Assembly: GCF_022669055.1 (NCBI RefSeq)
Contig: NZ_JAJMLW010000001.1
Coordinates: forward strand, 1,054,001 to 1,118,000
Length of the DNA stretch: 64,000 bases
Direction: 5' to 3'
Origin: Adlercreutzia faecimuris
GTDB taxonomy: Bacteria > Actinomycetota > Coriobacteriia > Coriobacteriales > Eggerthellaceae
Position 1 is the first letter of the stretch. Each line of letters starts with the position of its first letter. The notes beneath the pieces are model-generated. The model had not been told where the DNA came from. It saw only the letters and a program-made list of their open reading frames with translations, and did not search any database. Below are positions 22,109 through 30,223 of this stretch, piece after piece. A program made the translations under genes and the position numbers.

Positions 22109-24562
22109 ATGGCCAGGAACGAGGCGAAGGTAAGGTTCGTCGCCGAGACGGAGGGGCTTACCGCCGGCATATCCAAGGTAAACGGCGCAAACAAGGAGCT
22201 GCGAAGCGAGCTGAAGCTGGTCGACGCGCAGATGAGGAGCGGCGGCGAGTCCGCGTCCCTCCTTGAGCAGCGCCAGCGCATCCTCGGGGAGCAGGCGGCG
22301 AACACGGCCGAGAAGGCCGCCATGCTGCAGCAGAAGCTGGAGGCGGCGGAGAGGGCGTTCGGCACGGGCTCGGCCGAGGCCGAGCGCCTGCGCACCTCCC
22401 TCAACTACGTGCGCGTCGACCAGGAGAAGCTGGCCGCCGAGATGGCCTCGACGACCGCGAGGCTCGAGGCCCAGGCCGCCGCAGAGCGGAGCTCGGAGAG
22501 CGCGCTGGACAAGCTGACGGCCACCATCGGCCGCCAGAAGGCGGAGGTCGCGCGTCTCGAGGGCGAGTACAAGAGCGCCGTCGTGCAGTTCGGCCGGTCG
22601 TCTGCCGAGGCGCGCCAGCTGGAGTCCGGCCTGTCGCGCGCCAACTCCGGGCTCGCGCAGAGCGAGGCCAAGATGCAGGAGGCCGAGCGCGCCGCCAAGG
22701 ACCTCGCGTGCGGCCTGGACGACGCGGCCGACAGCGCGCGCGACGCCGGCTCGAGCATCGGGGACATCGCCGCGGGGAACATGCTGGCAGACATGGCCGG
22801 CGGCGCAGCGAGCGCCCTCGCGGGGCTCTCGGAGGCCACCGAGGAGAACCGCGCGGCCATGAACAGGCTCGGAGTGGCCTACGAGTGGTCCGGGCGCAGC
22901 ATCGACGAGGCCAGGGACGTGTACCAGGGCTTCCTCGGCCTGTGCGGGGACAGCGGCCAGGCCGTCGAGGCGGCGCAGCTCATGAACAACCTCGCCGACG
23001 CCGGCGCGAGCATCGACGAGTGGTACGGCATCGCCGCCGGCACCACCGCGGCCTTCGGCGACGCCCTGCCCATCGAGAGCCTGATCGAGTCTGCGAACGA
23101 GACGGTCAGGTGCGGCACGGTGACGGGCGGCCTGGCGGACGCACTCAACTGGACTGCGATCAGCCAGGCGCGCCTGAACGACCAGCTGGGCGACCACCCC
23201 GCCGTCATGGGCGCCTACAACGAGGCCGTCGCGGAGGGGGCGAGCCAGGAGGATGCCATGAACGCGGCCCTGGCCGCCTGCTCGTCCGAGCAGGAGCGCC
23301 AGGAGGTGCTGACGGCCGCGCTGCTGCAGCAGTACGGGGAGCTGGGCGCCGGCTTCGCCGAGGTCAACTCCGACATAGACGCCGCGCGCAGGGCCAACGA
23401 CGACCTCGTGCAGGCGCAGTCGCAGCTCGCCGAGCAGGTGGCCCCGCTGCAGACCGCGGTGACCCAGCTCGCCGCCGATGGCATAGGCCTCCTCGCCGGC
23501 AACCTGCAGACCGTCGTCCCTGTCGTGGTTGGGCTCGGGACCGCCCTTGGCGGCCTCTGGCTCGTCATGAACGGCGCCAGCGTCATCCAGGGCGTCGCGA
23601 CGTCGTTCGGCGCGCTCAACGCCGTCATGGCGGCGAACCCGGTCGGGATAGTGGTCGTCGCGGTCGCGGGGCTCGTGGCCGGCATCATCACGCTCTGGAA
23701 CACGAGCGAGGAGTTCCGCGTGTTCTGGATAGGCGTCTGGGACGGGGTGCGCGCGGCGGCGGGCGACGCCCGGGCGTGGGTCGAGGGCAACGTGATCCAG
23801 CCCATGTCGACCGGGTTCGGGCAGTTCTGCGAGTTCATCAACCTTCTGTTCTCCGACCCGTTCGCCGCCCTGCGCGTCGCGGGGGAGGGCATAATCGCGT
23901 GGTTCTCCTCGAGGTTCCCCGGCGTCAGCTCGACCGTCGGGTCGGTCATCAGGGCGGCCCAGGCGTTCTTCTCCGACCCGTTCGGGGCGCTCCGCTCGGC
24001 CGGGGACGCCGTCGTCGCCGCCATAGGGGCGAGGTTCCCCGGCGTCAGCTCGACCGTCGGGTCGGTCATAGGCGCCGTCAAGGGCTTCCTCGCTGATCCG
24101 TTCGCTCCCCTGCGAAACGCGGTCGACTCCGCCGTGTCGTGGTTCAAGCGCACGTTCCGGCTCGAGATACCGCCCATCAAGATGCCCCCGCTGCCGCACC
24201 CGAAGATCAGCGGGAGCTTCAGTCTCAACCCCCCTAGCGTCCCGCACATCAGCGTCGAGTGGTACGCGAGGGCCATGGACACCGCGACGGTGCTCACGGG
24301 CCCCACGATCTTCGGGGCCGCCGGCGGATCGCTCCTTGGCGGGGGAGAGGCCGGCAGGGAGGTCGTGTCGGGCGAGGGCCACCTGATCGGCCTCATCGAG
24401 GCGGCGGTGTCCCGCAACGTCGACAGGTCCGGCATCGACCGCGTCGTGGCGGCCATCCGGAGGCTCGACGATGGCCTCGGCGGCAAGATCCGCGACAACT
24501 CGCCGCGGTTCCCGGACGAGCGCCAGTTCGGCCGCATGGCGAGGAAGGCGGTGGAGAGATGA
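22109..24562 (+). CDS. Tape measure protein
   Basis: 817 residues: long coiled-coil N-terminal third (to ~residue 220), a helical middle, hydrophobic segments near 475-535 (VVPVVVGLGTALGGLW; VGIVVVAVAGLVAGII). Then ~40-residue repeats (SDPF.ALR.AG......FPGVSSTVGSVI), two full copies and one partial, at about residues 580-665. No peptidase or lysozyme domain is seen. Length sets the tail at roughly 120 nm by the usual ~1.5 angstrom per residue rule. Confidence 0.9.
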   Translation: MARNEAKVRFVAETEGLTAGISKVNGANKELRSELKLVDAQMRSGGESASLLEQRQRILGEQAANTAEKAAMLQQKLEAAERAFGTGSAEAERLRTSLNYVRVDQEKLAAEMASTTARLEAQAAAERSSESALDKLTATIGRQKAEVARLEGEYKSAVVQFGRSSAEARQLESGLSRANSGLAQSEAKMQEAERAAKDLACGLDDAADSARDAGSSIGDIAAGNMLADMAGGAASALAGLSEATEENRAAMNRLGVAYEWSGRSIDEARDVYQGFLGLCGDSGQAVEAAQLMNNLADAGASIDEWYGIAAGTTAAFGDALPIESLIESANETVRCGTVTGGLADALNWTAISQARLNDQLGDHPAVMGAYNEAVAEGASQEDAMNAALAACSSEQERQEVLTAALLQQYGELGAGFAEVNSDIDAARRANDDLVQAQSQLAEQVAPLQTAVTQLAADGIGLLAGNLQTVVPVVVGLGTALGGLWLVMNGASVIQGVATSFGALNAVMAANPVGIVVVAVAGLVAGIITLWNTSEEFRVFWIGVWDGVRAAAGDARAWVEGNVIQPMSTGFGQFCEFINLLFSDPFAALRVAGEGIIAWFSSRFPGVSSTVGSVIRAAQAFFSDPFGALRSAGDAVVAAIGARFPGVSSTVGSVIGAVKGFLADPFAPLRNAVDSAVSWFKRTFRLEIPPIKMPPLPHPKISGSFSLNPPSVPHISVEWYARAMDTATVLTGPTIFGAAGGSLLGGGEAGREVVSGEGHLIGLIEAAVSRNVDRSGIDRVVAAIRRLDDGLGGKIRDNSPRFPDERQFGRMARKAVER

Positions 24563-25405
24563 GCGACGGGTTCACCTACGCCGGCGGAAACGGCGACGTG
24601 ATCGACTTCCTCTCCGAGCCGTACTTTGCCGACCCCACCGCTTTCTGCGCCCATGAGTGGTCGGTGCTGCAGCTCGGCTCGTCGATAGCGGGCCTGGGCA
24701 ACGCCAGCGGCGAGTACGAGGTCAGCGTGGGCATATCAGCCGCCACCCAGGATGGGGGGGCGAGAGGCGTACAGGCGGATGGCCGACGCGTTCGAGTTCG
24801 ACGCCGCGGCCGGCAAGCCCGCCGCGCTGACCGTGAACGGGTACGGGGCGAGGGCCTACGCGACAGCCGTCGGCGTCTCGGAGGACGACTCGTTCGGCCT
24901 CTACGAGGTCACCTGCCAGGTGAGGTTCGTCGTGGACGGCGGGCTCTGGACGATGGAGCACCCGCGCTTCTTCGCAGCCGGGTCGGGAGACGGCCTCAAC
25001 TACCCGTACGACTACCCGTACAACTTCGGCAGCGGCACGGGCCAGCACGTCGCCAACCCCGGCTCGCCGCCCGCGCCGGTCGTGATAACCGTCTACGGCC
25101 CGGCGGAGGGCCCCAAGGTCGTCATCGCCGGCAACTCCTACGAGGTGGACGCCGCCGTTGACGCCGGCGGGAGGCTCGTCATCGACGGCCTGGCCAAGAC
25201 CATCACGCTCTACGACGCCTACGGGCGGGCGGAGAACGCGTTCTCCAAGCGCCGGGGGGTGCAGAGGGAGGGCAGCGGCTCCTACGTGTTCCAGCGCGTC
25301 CCGCGCGGCCAGTCGCCGGTCAGCTGGGACGGCGGGTTCTCGTTCGAGGCGCGCGTCGTCGAGGTCCGCGGCTCGCCGATCCCGGAGGTGCCGCGATGGT
25401 GGTAG
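24559..25405 (+). CDS. Distal tail protein (Dit), frame broken at a G7 tract
   Basis: The ATG at 24559 overlaps the tape-measure stop and opens a Dit-like frame (MSDGFTYAGGNGDVIDFLSE...). At the seven-G run 24754-24760 that frame diverts into Arg-rich nonsense. The true continuation (REAYRRMADAFEFDA... to WDGGFSFEARVVEV) lies one base ahead and runs to 25405. With six G instead of seven the gene would be a continuous 281 codons, the usual Dit size. So it may be phase-variable, mutated, slippage-decoded or a sequencing error. A Dit is normally essential for a working tail tip. Confidence 0.75.
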
Positions 25406-26352
25406 ACGTTGTGTACACGGACGCCGCCGGCGTGGAGCAGGGCATGGTCGACTGCGACCTAGACCTGGCGTACGGCGATGACGAGAACGACTTCGAGGCC
25501 GTCATCCCCTACGGGGCGCAGGTCGCCTACGGGTCGCTCATGTACGTGGACGGCACGGAGTGGGGAGGGGTCGTCAGGGGATTCCGCGAGGACACCACCG
25601 GCCCCGCCCCCGTCCTGACAGCCCTCGGCCAGACGTGGCACGGCATCCTCGCCGAGACGTACGTCTGCCCCGACGGCGACCACCTGGCCGTGTCGGGCGA
25701 CGCCAACGCGGCCATCGCGGCGGTGATCGCCCACGTGGGGCTGTCCGCCGTGTTCGACGTGGAGGCGGGCCCGAGCGGCATCGCCGTGTCCCACCAGTTC
25801 GCACGCTTCTGCGACGCCTACTCGGGCATCAGGGAGATGCTGGCGAAGGCGAACGCGAAGCTGCGGATCACCAAGGATCCCGGCGCCAGGCCGCGCCTTG
25901 CCGCCGTAGAGGCCGGCGAGCACGCGGACGGCGAGATGGGGATACGCATCGGCTACAAGATGCAGCGTACGAGGCCCGTGAACCACCTCATATGCCTGGG
26001 GAAGGGCGAGCTGTCCGAGCGCACAGTCCTGCACCTCTACGCGGACGAGGACGGCAACGTGTCGCAGGGGCAGACGCAGTACGGCCTGGCGGAGCGCCAG
26101 GCGATCTACGAGAACACCAACGCCGAGGACGACGAGCTCATGGCGGACGGCATGAGGGAGCTGGCCGAGATGCAGGCCACGTCCACGGTGACGCTCAGGC
26201 CGCCGGCAGGCATGGAGCTTGAGGTGGGGGACGCCATCGGGGCGTCATCTGAGCGAATCGGACTCTCGGCCATGGCTCGGATCACGAAGACGGTCGTGAG
26301 AATCAGCGGTGGCGCCGTGGAGATAGAGCACGACGCCGACGAGAGGAGGTAG
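25396..26352 (+). CDS. Baseplate hub/tail-tip protein (Gp37-like)
   Basis: 318 residues, starting 10 bases inside the previous gene. Early beta region (YGDDENDFEAVIPYGAQV), a helical middle and a late TVTLRPPAGMELEVGDAIG segment are typical of siphovirus Gp37-like/Tal N-terminal hub proteins. It should sit between Dit and the fibre proteins. Confidence 0.7.
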   Translation: MVVDVVYTDAAGVEQGMVDCDLDLAYGDDENDFEAVIPYGAQVAYGSLMYVDGTEWGGVVRGFREDTTGPAPVLTALGQTWHGILAETYVCPDGDHLAVSGDANAAIAAVIAHVGLSAVFDVEAGPSGIAVSHQFARFCDAYSGIREMLAKANAKLRITKDPGARPRLAAVEAGEHADGEMGIRIGYKMQRTRPVNHLICLGKGELSERTVLHLYADEDGNVSQGQTQYGLAERQAIYENTNAEDDELMADGMRELAEMQATSTVTLRPPAGMELEVGDAIGASSERIGLSAMARITKTVVRISGGAVEIEHDADERR

Positions 26353-26358
26353 CGATAG

Positions 26359-27126
26359 ATGACGGTAGAGCTGGTAACGGGGAAGGGCGCGGACAGCCAC
26401 GTCGGCTCCGATGACATCGGCCTGTATAACGCGCGCACCATAGGCCCCGGCCGCTACATCCTCCACGGATGCGAGGCCACCGTGGTCAACGCCAACACGG
26501 TGCGCATCGGCGAGGGCGAGATGCTGCTGGACGGCAGGTACGTCCGCGTCAAGGGCAGCGAGGACGTGGCCATACAGAGCGGCGTCGTCGACAAGAAGAG
26601 GATCGACCTGATAGCGGTCAGGTACTCCAAGGGGACGGACGGTGTCGAGGACTCGCCCATCGCGGCTATCCCTGGCACGCCGACCGCGGGTGAGCCCGCC
26701 GATCCGGCCCACGTCGACGGGAGCATCCTGGACGGCGACGTGGACGTGGACATCCCCGTCTACAGGGTGAGGGTGGACGGTCTCGCGGTCGGCGACCCGG
26801 AGCTGCTGATAGACCAGGGCCCCGAGCCCTACGTCGGCCACCTGCACGGGAAGGGCGACATCACCGACCTGGCCACGTGGGCCAAGGCCGACAGCAAGCC
26901 GTCGTACACGCCGGATGAGGTGGGCGCGGCGGCCAAGAGCCACAGCCACGTCGCGGCGAGCGTGACCGACCTCAAGGCGTGGCTGCTCGCCAACATCTTC
27001 AGGGTCGGGTACATCTGGCCGTCCCGCGTGGCGACCAACCCGGCCTCGATCCTGGGCGGCACGTGGGTGGAGATCACGGACACGAAGCTGTTCATCGGCG
27101 TCTACCTGTACCGCCGCACGGCATAA
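26359..27126 (+). CDS. Upper tail-fibre/baseplate protein
   Basis: 255 residues. The N-terminal beta domain (residues 1-150, GPGRYILHGCEATV, VRIGEGEMLLDGRYV) resembles receptor-side baseplate proteins of Firmicutes/Actinobacteria siphophages. Then a fibre-type linker (LHGKGDITDLATWAKADSKP, ~160-200) and a C-terminal GGTWVEI-like knob. Probably the adaptor on which the shufflon fibre is mounted. Confidence 0.65.
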   Translation: MTVELVTGKGADSHVGSDDIGLYNARTIGPGRYILHGCEATVVNANTVRIGEGEMLLDGRYVRVKGSEDVAIQSGVVDKKRIDLIAVRYSKGTDGVEDSPIAAIPGTPTAGEPADPAHVDGSILDGDVDVDIPVYRVRVDGLAVGDPELLIDQGPEPYVGHLHGKGDITDLATWAKADSKPSYTPDEVGAAAKSHSHVAASVTDLKAWLLANIFRVGYIWPSRVATNPASILGGTWVEITDTKLFIGVYLYRRTA

Positions 27127-27136
27127 GGAGGGAACC

Positions 27137-27673
27137 ATGAGAATCATCGACGCCGACGGCATCGAGGTCGAAGACCCCGACCTGTCCCTCGGCCGCCTCG
27201 AGCCCGACACGCTCGTCATCGCGAGCCACCCGGCCGTGCCCGAGGTCGAGGAGCTGCGGGAGGAGGTGCTCGTCTGGCCCGAGCCCGGGATGCCCGAGTG
27301 GGACGAGCGCGACGGGGACGGGCGGCTGCTCGCCGCCCTCTACCGCGAGGAGGTCGTCCGCGAGTGGCAGCCAGCCCAGGACGCCTGGGACGAGACCGAG
27401 GACGTGCTGCGCTACGTGCCCTACACGGAAGAGGAGCTGGCCGAGATCGCGCGCGCCGAGGCAGAGGCCGAGGAGGCCCGCAAGAGGGCCGAGGAGGAGG
27501 CCGCCCGTCGCGCCGAGCTGGACGCGTGGCTCGCCGGCGCGCCCGAGCAGGCGGCCGACCTGGACGAGGCCGTGGTTGAGCTGTACGAGGCCCAGTCCCA
27601 GGCGCAGCTCGACACCGACGAGGCCCTGACGGCCCTATACGAGGCCATTCTCTCGATGAACGGAGGAGACTAG
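27137..27673 (+). CDS. Coiled-coil tail-tip accessory protein
   Basis: 178 residues. Acidic N-terminus, then ~80 residues of Ala/Glu/Arg-rich helix (EEARKRAEEEAARRAELDAW) likely to form a coiled coil. Located between fibre adaptor and the XkdX-like gene. No enzymatic domain. Possibly a fibre chaperone or linker. Confidence 0.5.
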   Translation: MRIIDADGIEVEDPDLSLGRLEPDTLVIASHPAVPEVEELREEVLVWPEPGMPEWDERDGDGRLLAALYREEVVREWQPAQDAWDETEDVLRYVPYTEEELAEIARAEAEAEEARKRAEEEAARRAELDAWLAGAPEQAADLDEAVVELYEAQSQAQLDTDEALTALYEAILSMNGGD

Positions 27674-27674
27674 C

Positions 27675-27812
27675 ATGAAGACCATCGCCAAGAGCTACGC
27701 ACGCCTTATCCGGGCCGGCCGCAAGGCGCTCGCCGAGGTGCCCGCCGAGATCGTGCCGGCGCTGCGCGAGGTGGCCCCCGACCTGTTCGAGGAGGCGACT
27801 GATGGCGATTAA
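27675..27812 (+). CDS. XkdX-family-like small protein
   Basis: 45 residues from ATG 27675 after GGAGGAGAC. Sequence KTIAKSYARLIRAGRKALAE followed by VPAEIVPALREVA matches the short XkdX-type proteins found beside phage fibre genes. Overlaps the start of the shufflon fibre by 11 bp, so the two are co-translated. Confidence 0.6.
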   Translation: MKTIAKSYARLIRAGRKALAEVPAEIVPALREVAPDLFEEATDGD

Positions 27813-28251
27813 CTACAAGAAGACCGCCTGGAACGACAACGCCAGCGGCTACACGCCCATCACGCCCACGCGGCTAAACAACATCGAGAACGCCCTCAAG
27901 TCGGTTTGCGACGGCTGGGATTCCGTATCCCAGCCGACCGCCTTCGCCTGCGCGATGCATAACTGCACCAGCTCAGGCGTGCTCAAGGGCTACAAGGTAG
28001 GCCGGCTCGTAACTCTCTACATGACGGGCATCCCCGCGCTGTCGGCCGACCTCGCGGCCTGGAACGGCCGCCAGGTCGCCACGGTGCCGGCCGGCTACAG
28101 GCCGGCGGCCGAGGCATGGCTCCCGGCCTCGTTCGACCGCGGCGGCGGCTACGTCACCATTGCCACTAACGGCGCCGTGACGATCCACGCGCGCGACGTC
28201 GCGCTGCCCAAGGGGTACGGCTTCGCCGTCGGCGGGCCTTACGTATCCTAG
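27802..28251 (+). CDS. Tail fibre with switchable C-terminus (active form)
   Basis: 149 residues. The first ~38 (INYKKTAWNDNASGYTPITP, then TRLNNIENAL) are the constant N-terminus common in phage fibres. The shufflon site 27917-27931 is read through as WDSVS. Everything after it (~105 residues, including VPAGYRP) is cassette 1. The stop codon lies against the convergent stop of cassette 2 (shared CTAG at 28248-28251). Recombination with an inverted site would replace residues ~44 onward with another in-frame tip. Likely the receptor-binding protein. Confidence 0.85.
   Translation: MAINYKKTAWNDNASGYTPITPTRLNNIENALKSVCDGWDSVSQPTAFACAMHNCTSSGVLKGYKVGRLVTLYMTGIPALSADLAAWNGRQVATVPAGYRPAAEAWLPASFDRGGGYVTIATNGAVTIHARDVALPKGYGFAVGGPYVS
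27917..27931 (+). repeat. Shufflon site 1 (forward)
   Basis: GGGAT-TCCGT-ATCCC: 5-bp arms around an asymmetric 5-bp core. At this copy the arms extend to nine perfect base pairs (GGCTGGGAT/ATCCCAGCC, 27913-27935). Encodes WDSVS within the fibre. Confidence 0.9.
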
Positions 28252-28588
28252 AGGATGCGCCAGACGGCCGTGACGGGCGTCGCCGACGAGTATCCGGCGG
28301 CCGTGAAGCCGTTGCCTACGGCGGTAGCCCTGGACAGCATGATGGAGCACCTCTTGAGCGTCAGGGTGTTGCCCGAGATCGCGAACCAGCCGCCCCAGTC
28401 CTGCACGTCCCAGTCGACTACTTCTGGGACGAATTGCGTCGCCGCGAACCGCACGTCTCCGCTCTTCAGGACGACCGGGAAAACCTGCCCGTTTCCGTCC
28501 TTGAACTCAAGCCCGATCACCTTGCACGCGCTCAGGCCGTTGATCGTGACGCTACTCCCAGGGTTTAGGGTACCCGCCCAGAGCCTCT
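28248..28588 (-). CDS. Silent fibre cassette 2
   Basis: No own start is needed: read from site 2 the frame is open for ~113 residues (QRLWAGTLNPGSSVTINGL... to TAVWRIL). Joined to the constant region it gives ...WDSVSQRLW... without a frame change. C-terminal fibre/knob-like, unrelated in sequence to cassette 1. An internal ATG at 28520 might give a 90-residue fragment but lacks a clear ribosome site. Confidence 0.8.
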
Positions 28589-28603
28589 GGGATACGGAAT
28601 GCC
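28589..28603 (-). repeat. Shufflon site 2 (inverted)
   Basis: On the minus strand reads GGCAT-TCCGT-ATCCC. Preceded by CTGAC, whose TGA is the stop of cassette 3. Inverted relative to site 1; shares 20 bp (CTGACGGCATTCCGTATCCC) with site 3. Confidence 0.9.
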
Positions 28604-28604
28604 G

Positions 28605-28855
28605 TCAGCCGACGACGAGCCAGTTGACCAGGAACCCTTTGTGCGTGATGCCAGACGTTGTGAACACGTACAGCGTGAAGCTCGTCGTGGTCTTTCGCCG
28701 GACGCTACAGCCTGCCGGCACCCCGTCCGCCTGGGCGGTCGCCAGCACGGCATAAGAGGTGTCGGGCATGGTTCGCCCGATGCTGACGGTGATTTCGCAA
28801 AAGGCGAAGTTGCCCCACGCTGACAAGTCTCGTCCGCCGGCGTCCACGACGCCAC
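28605..28855 (-). CDS. Silent fibre cassette 3
   Basis: ~83 residues from site 3 to a TGA at 28605, five bases from site 2. Contains MPDTSYAVLATAQADG and TTTSFTLYVFTTSG, the pattern of small phage fibre head domains. Fusion would read ...SVSRGVVDAGGRD.... Not expressible in the present orientation. Confidence 0.8.
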
Positions 28856-28870
28856 GGGATACGGAATGCC
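28856..28870 (-). repeat. Shufflon site 3 (inverted)
   Basis: Minus-strand GGCAT-TCCGT-ATCCC, again with the TGA stop of the neighbouring cassette (4) five bases before the core arm. Starts cassette 3 in frame (SVSRG...). Confidence 0.9.
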
Positions 28871-28871
28871 G

Positions 28872-29173
28872 TCAGAACCCGATGGGGTAGGACGCGGTGC
28901 CGGTGCGCTTGTCCGACGAGCCCGTGTTGCCGTAGTTGCCCACCTCTATGACGCCGCTCGCGAACACCGTCATGTAGCCCGTACAGCTCGCCCCGTTGGC
29001 GGTAAGCATCGGCACTTGGATATCCACCCTGGGGCGGTACCCCTCAGGGATGGTATAGGGGCACCGCACCGTGTCCCACGAGCCGGCGCCGGTGCGGACG
29101 TCCTTGGCCATGACCCATACCTCGCCGTTGTGGCGCTGCACGTACCAGCCATTCCCCTCATACATCTTGACGC
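28872..29173 (-). CDS. Silent fibre cassette 4
   Basis: ~100 residues from site 4 to a TGA at 28872. Shares with cassette 1 the motif IPEGYRP (VPAGYRP in cassette 1) and a following beta-rich layout, so these two are distant homologues. Fusion reads ...SVSRVKMYEGNGW.... Silent in this orientation. Confidence 0.8.
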
Positions 29174-29188
29174 GGGATACGGAATCCC
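29174..29188 (-). repeat. Shufflon site 4 (inverted), overlaps recombinase stop
   Basis: Minus-strand GGGAT-TCCGT-ATCCC, identical to site 1 over 15 bp. Its outer edge contains the last base of the TAG stop of the recombinase gene, so every inversion preserves the recombinase. Confidence 0.9.
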
Positions 29189-30171
29189 TATGCGGCCATC
29201 GGCAGCGCCTGGGCCGACGCGAGGTCTATCCCAGCGTACATGTCGTCGCAGGTCTTGCCCATGACGCGCCGGGCCACCTTGCGCTGGGCGCGCTTCGCGC
29301 TCGCCTGGGTGAGGGCGAAGTAGTACCGGTAGGTCGTCTGGATGGACGAGTGCCCCATCATGGCGGCCACCGTCTCCATGGGCACCCCGGCCTGCGCGGC
29401 GATGGAGCCCCAGGTGTGCCGCAGGTTCTTCATCGTGATCCTGGGCAGCCGGTTGCGCCGTATCCACGCCTGGATGCGGTAGGCCGCCTGGCGCGGCGTG
29501 AGGGCGCCGATGACGAGCCCGCGGGGCCGCCCCTTGGCCACCCACAGCTGGTGCAGCCGGTCTAGGGCCCAGGGCGGCAGGCAGCAGTCGCGCTCGCCCT
29601 TGGCGGTCTTGGTGGGCCACTCGCGCGCCCCCTCCGAGCCCTGGACGAGCGTGGAGCGGATGGGCACCGCGCCCGTGCGCCAGTTGACGGACTCCCAGCG
29701 CACGGCGTAGCACTCGCCCGGGCGCGTCCCGAGGGCCGCCTGGATGATGGCCGTGGCCTCGCACTCGCAGCCGACGAGCCCGCGTATGAGGCGCTTGAGC
29801 CGCCTCTGGGTCAGCGTCTCGGGCCTGTAGGCGGGCTTGCGGGGCATCTCGACGCCGCGGGTGGGGTCGGCGACATAAAGACCCCACTTGTCGATGGCCC
29901 AGCGGATCACCTGCCGCAGGCACTTGTAGGCCTTCTCCGCGCCCCCGGGGCCGGCTGAGGGCGCGAGCTCGTCCACCCAGTCCTGCACGGCGTCCCGGGT
30001 GATGTCGCGGATGGCCATGCCGCCCCAGCGCGGCAGCACGTGGCGGCGGATGGACGACTCGTAGCCGTCCACGGTGTGCGCCCTCTTGCGGCGGCGCTTC
30101 TCGGGCAGGTAGTGCTGGGTTGCGATCTGCCCGATGGTCATGGCCATGGCGGCCTCGGCTGTGACGGTCAT
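29188..30171 (-). CDS. Tyrosine recombinase (shufflon recombinase; possibly also integrase)
   Basis: 327 residues from ATG 30171, behind CGAGAGGAGCCCACC; an ATG 36 bases upstream has no ribosome site. SAM-like N-terminal core-binding domain (~10-115), catalytic domain from ~115. Expected catalytic residues: R150 (GTRPGE), K188, R251 (KNLRHTWGS), H274 (GHSS) and Y283. The usual His two residues before the second Arg's Leu is Lys248 (KNLR instead of HxLR). Its stop overlaps site 4 and it is transcribed toward the cassettes, so the shufflon is its likely substrate. Whether it also integrates the prophage at 32.7 kb is open. Confidence 0.85.
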   Translation of the reverse strand: MTVTAEAAMAMTIGQIATQHYLPEKRRRKRAHTVDGYESSIRRHVLPRWGGMAIRDITRDAVQDWVDELAPSAGPGGAEKAYKCLRQVIRWAIDKWGLYVADPTRGVEMPRKPAYRPETLTQRRLKRLIRGLVGCECEATAIIQAALGTRPGECYAVRWESVNWRTGAVPIRSTLVQGSEGAREWPTKTAKGERDCCLPPWALDRLHQLWVAKGRPRGLVIGALTPRQAAYRIQAWIRRNRLPRITMKNLRHTWGSIAAQAGVPMETVAAMMGHSSIQTTYRYYFALTQASAKRAQRKVARRVMGKTCDDMYAGIDLASAQALPMAA

Positions 30172-30223
30172 GGTGGGCTCCTCTCGTTTTCCGGTCAGCG
30201 ATCCCATCGTATGAAAGGATGTG

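Larger units (their letters stand above)
27913..29190. other. Tail-fibre shufflon (invertible multi-cassette region)
   Basis: Four copies of a 15-bp site delimit three segments: site 1 (27917-27931) is forward, sites 2-4 (28589, 28856, 29174) are inverted. Segment one holds cassette 1 (forward) and cassette 2 (reverse), segment two cassette 3 (reverse), segment three cassette 4 (reverse). Inversion between site 1 and any of sites 2, 3 or 4 puts a different cassette in frame behind the constant start. Frame is kept in all three cases (...D-S-V-S-Q/R...). A tyrosine recombinase gene ends on site 4. Arrangement parallels the R64 Rci shufflon and the Rin shufflons of bifidobacterial prophages. 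Confidence 0.9.

Noticed and set aside
21218-24382. 1054-codon minus-strand frame opposite the tail chaperone and tape measure
   Set aside because: Antisense shadow of GC-rich tail genes, with no domain, no ribosome site and composition unlike neighbours' proteins.
27800-29190. Diversity-generating retroelement behind the fibre variation
   Set aside because: No reverse transcriptase and no template/variable repeat pair; the inverted cassettes with short sites and a recombinase fit a shufflon.
27913-29190. Gin/Hin-type serine invertase system
   Set aside because: The adjacent recombinase carries the Arg-Lys-Arg-His-Tyr set of tyrosine recombinases, not a serine recombinase fold; the sites are not 26-bp hix/gix type.
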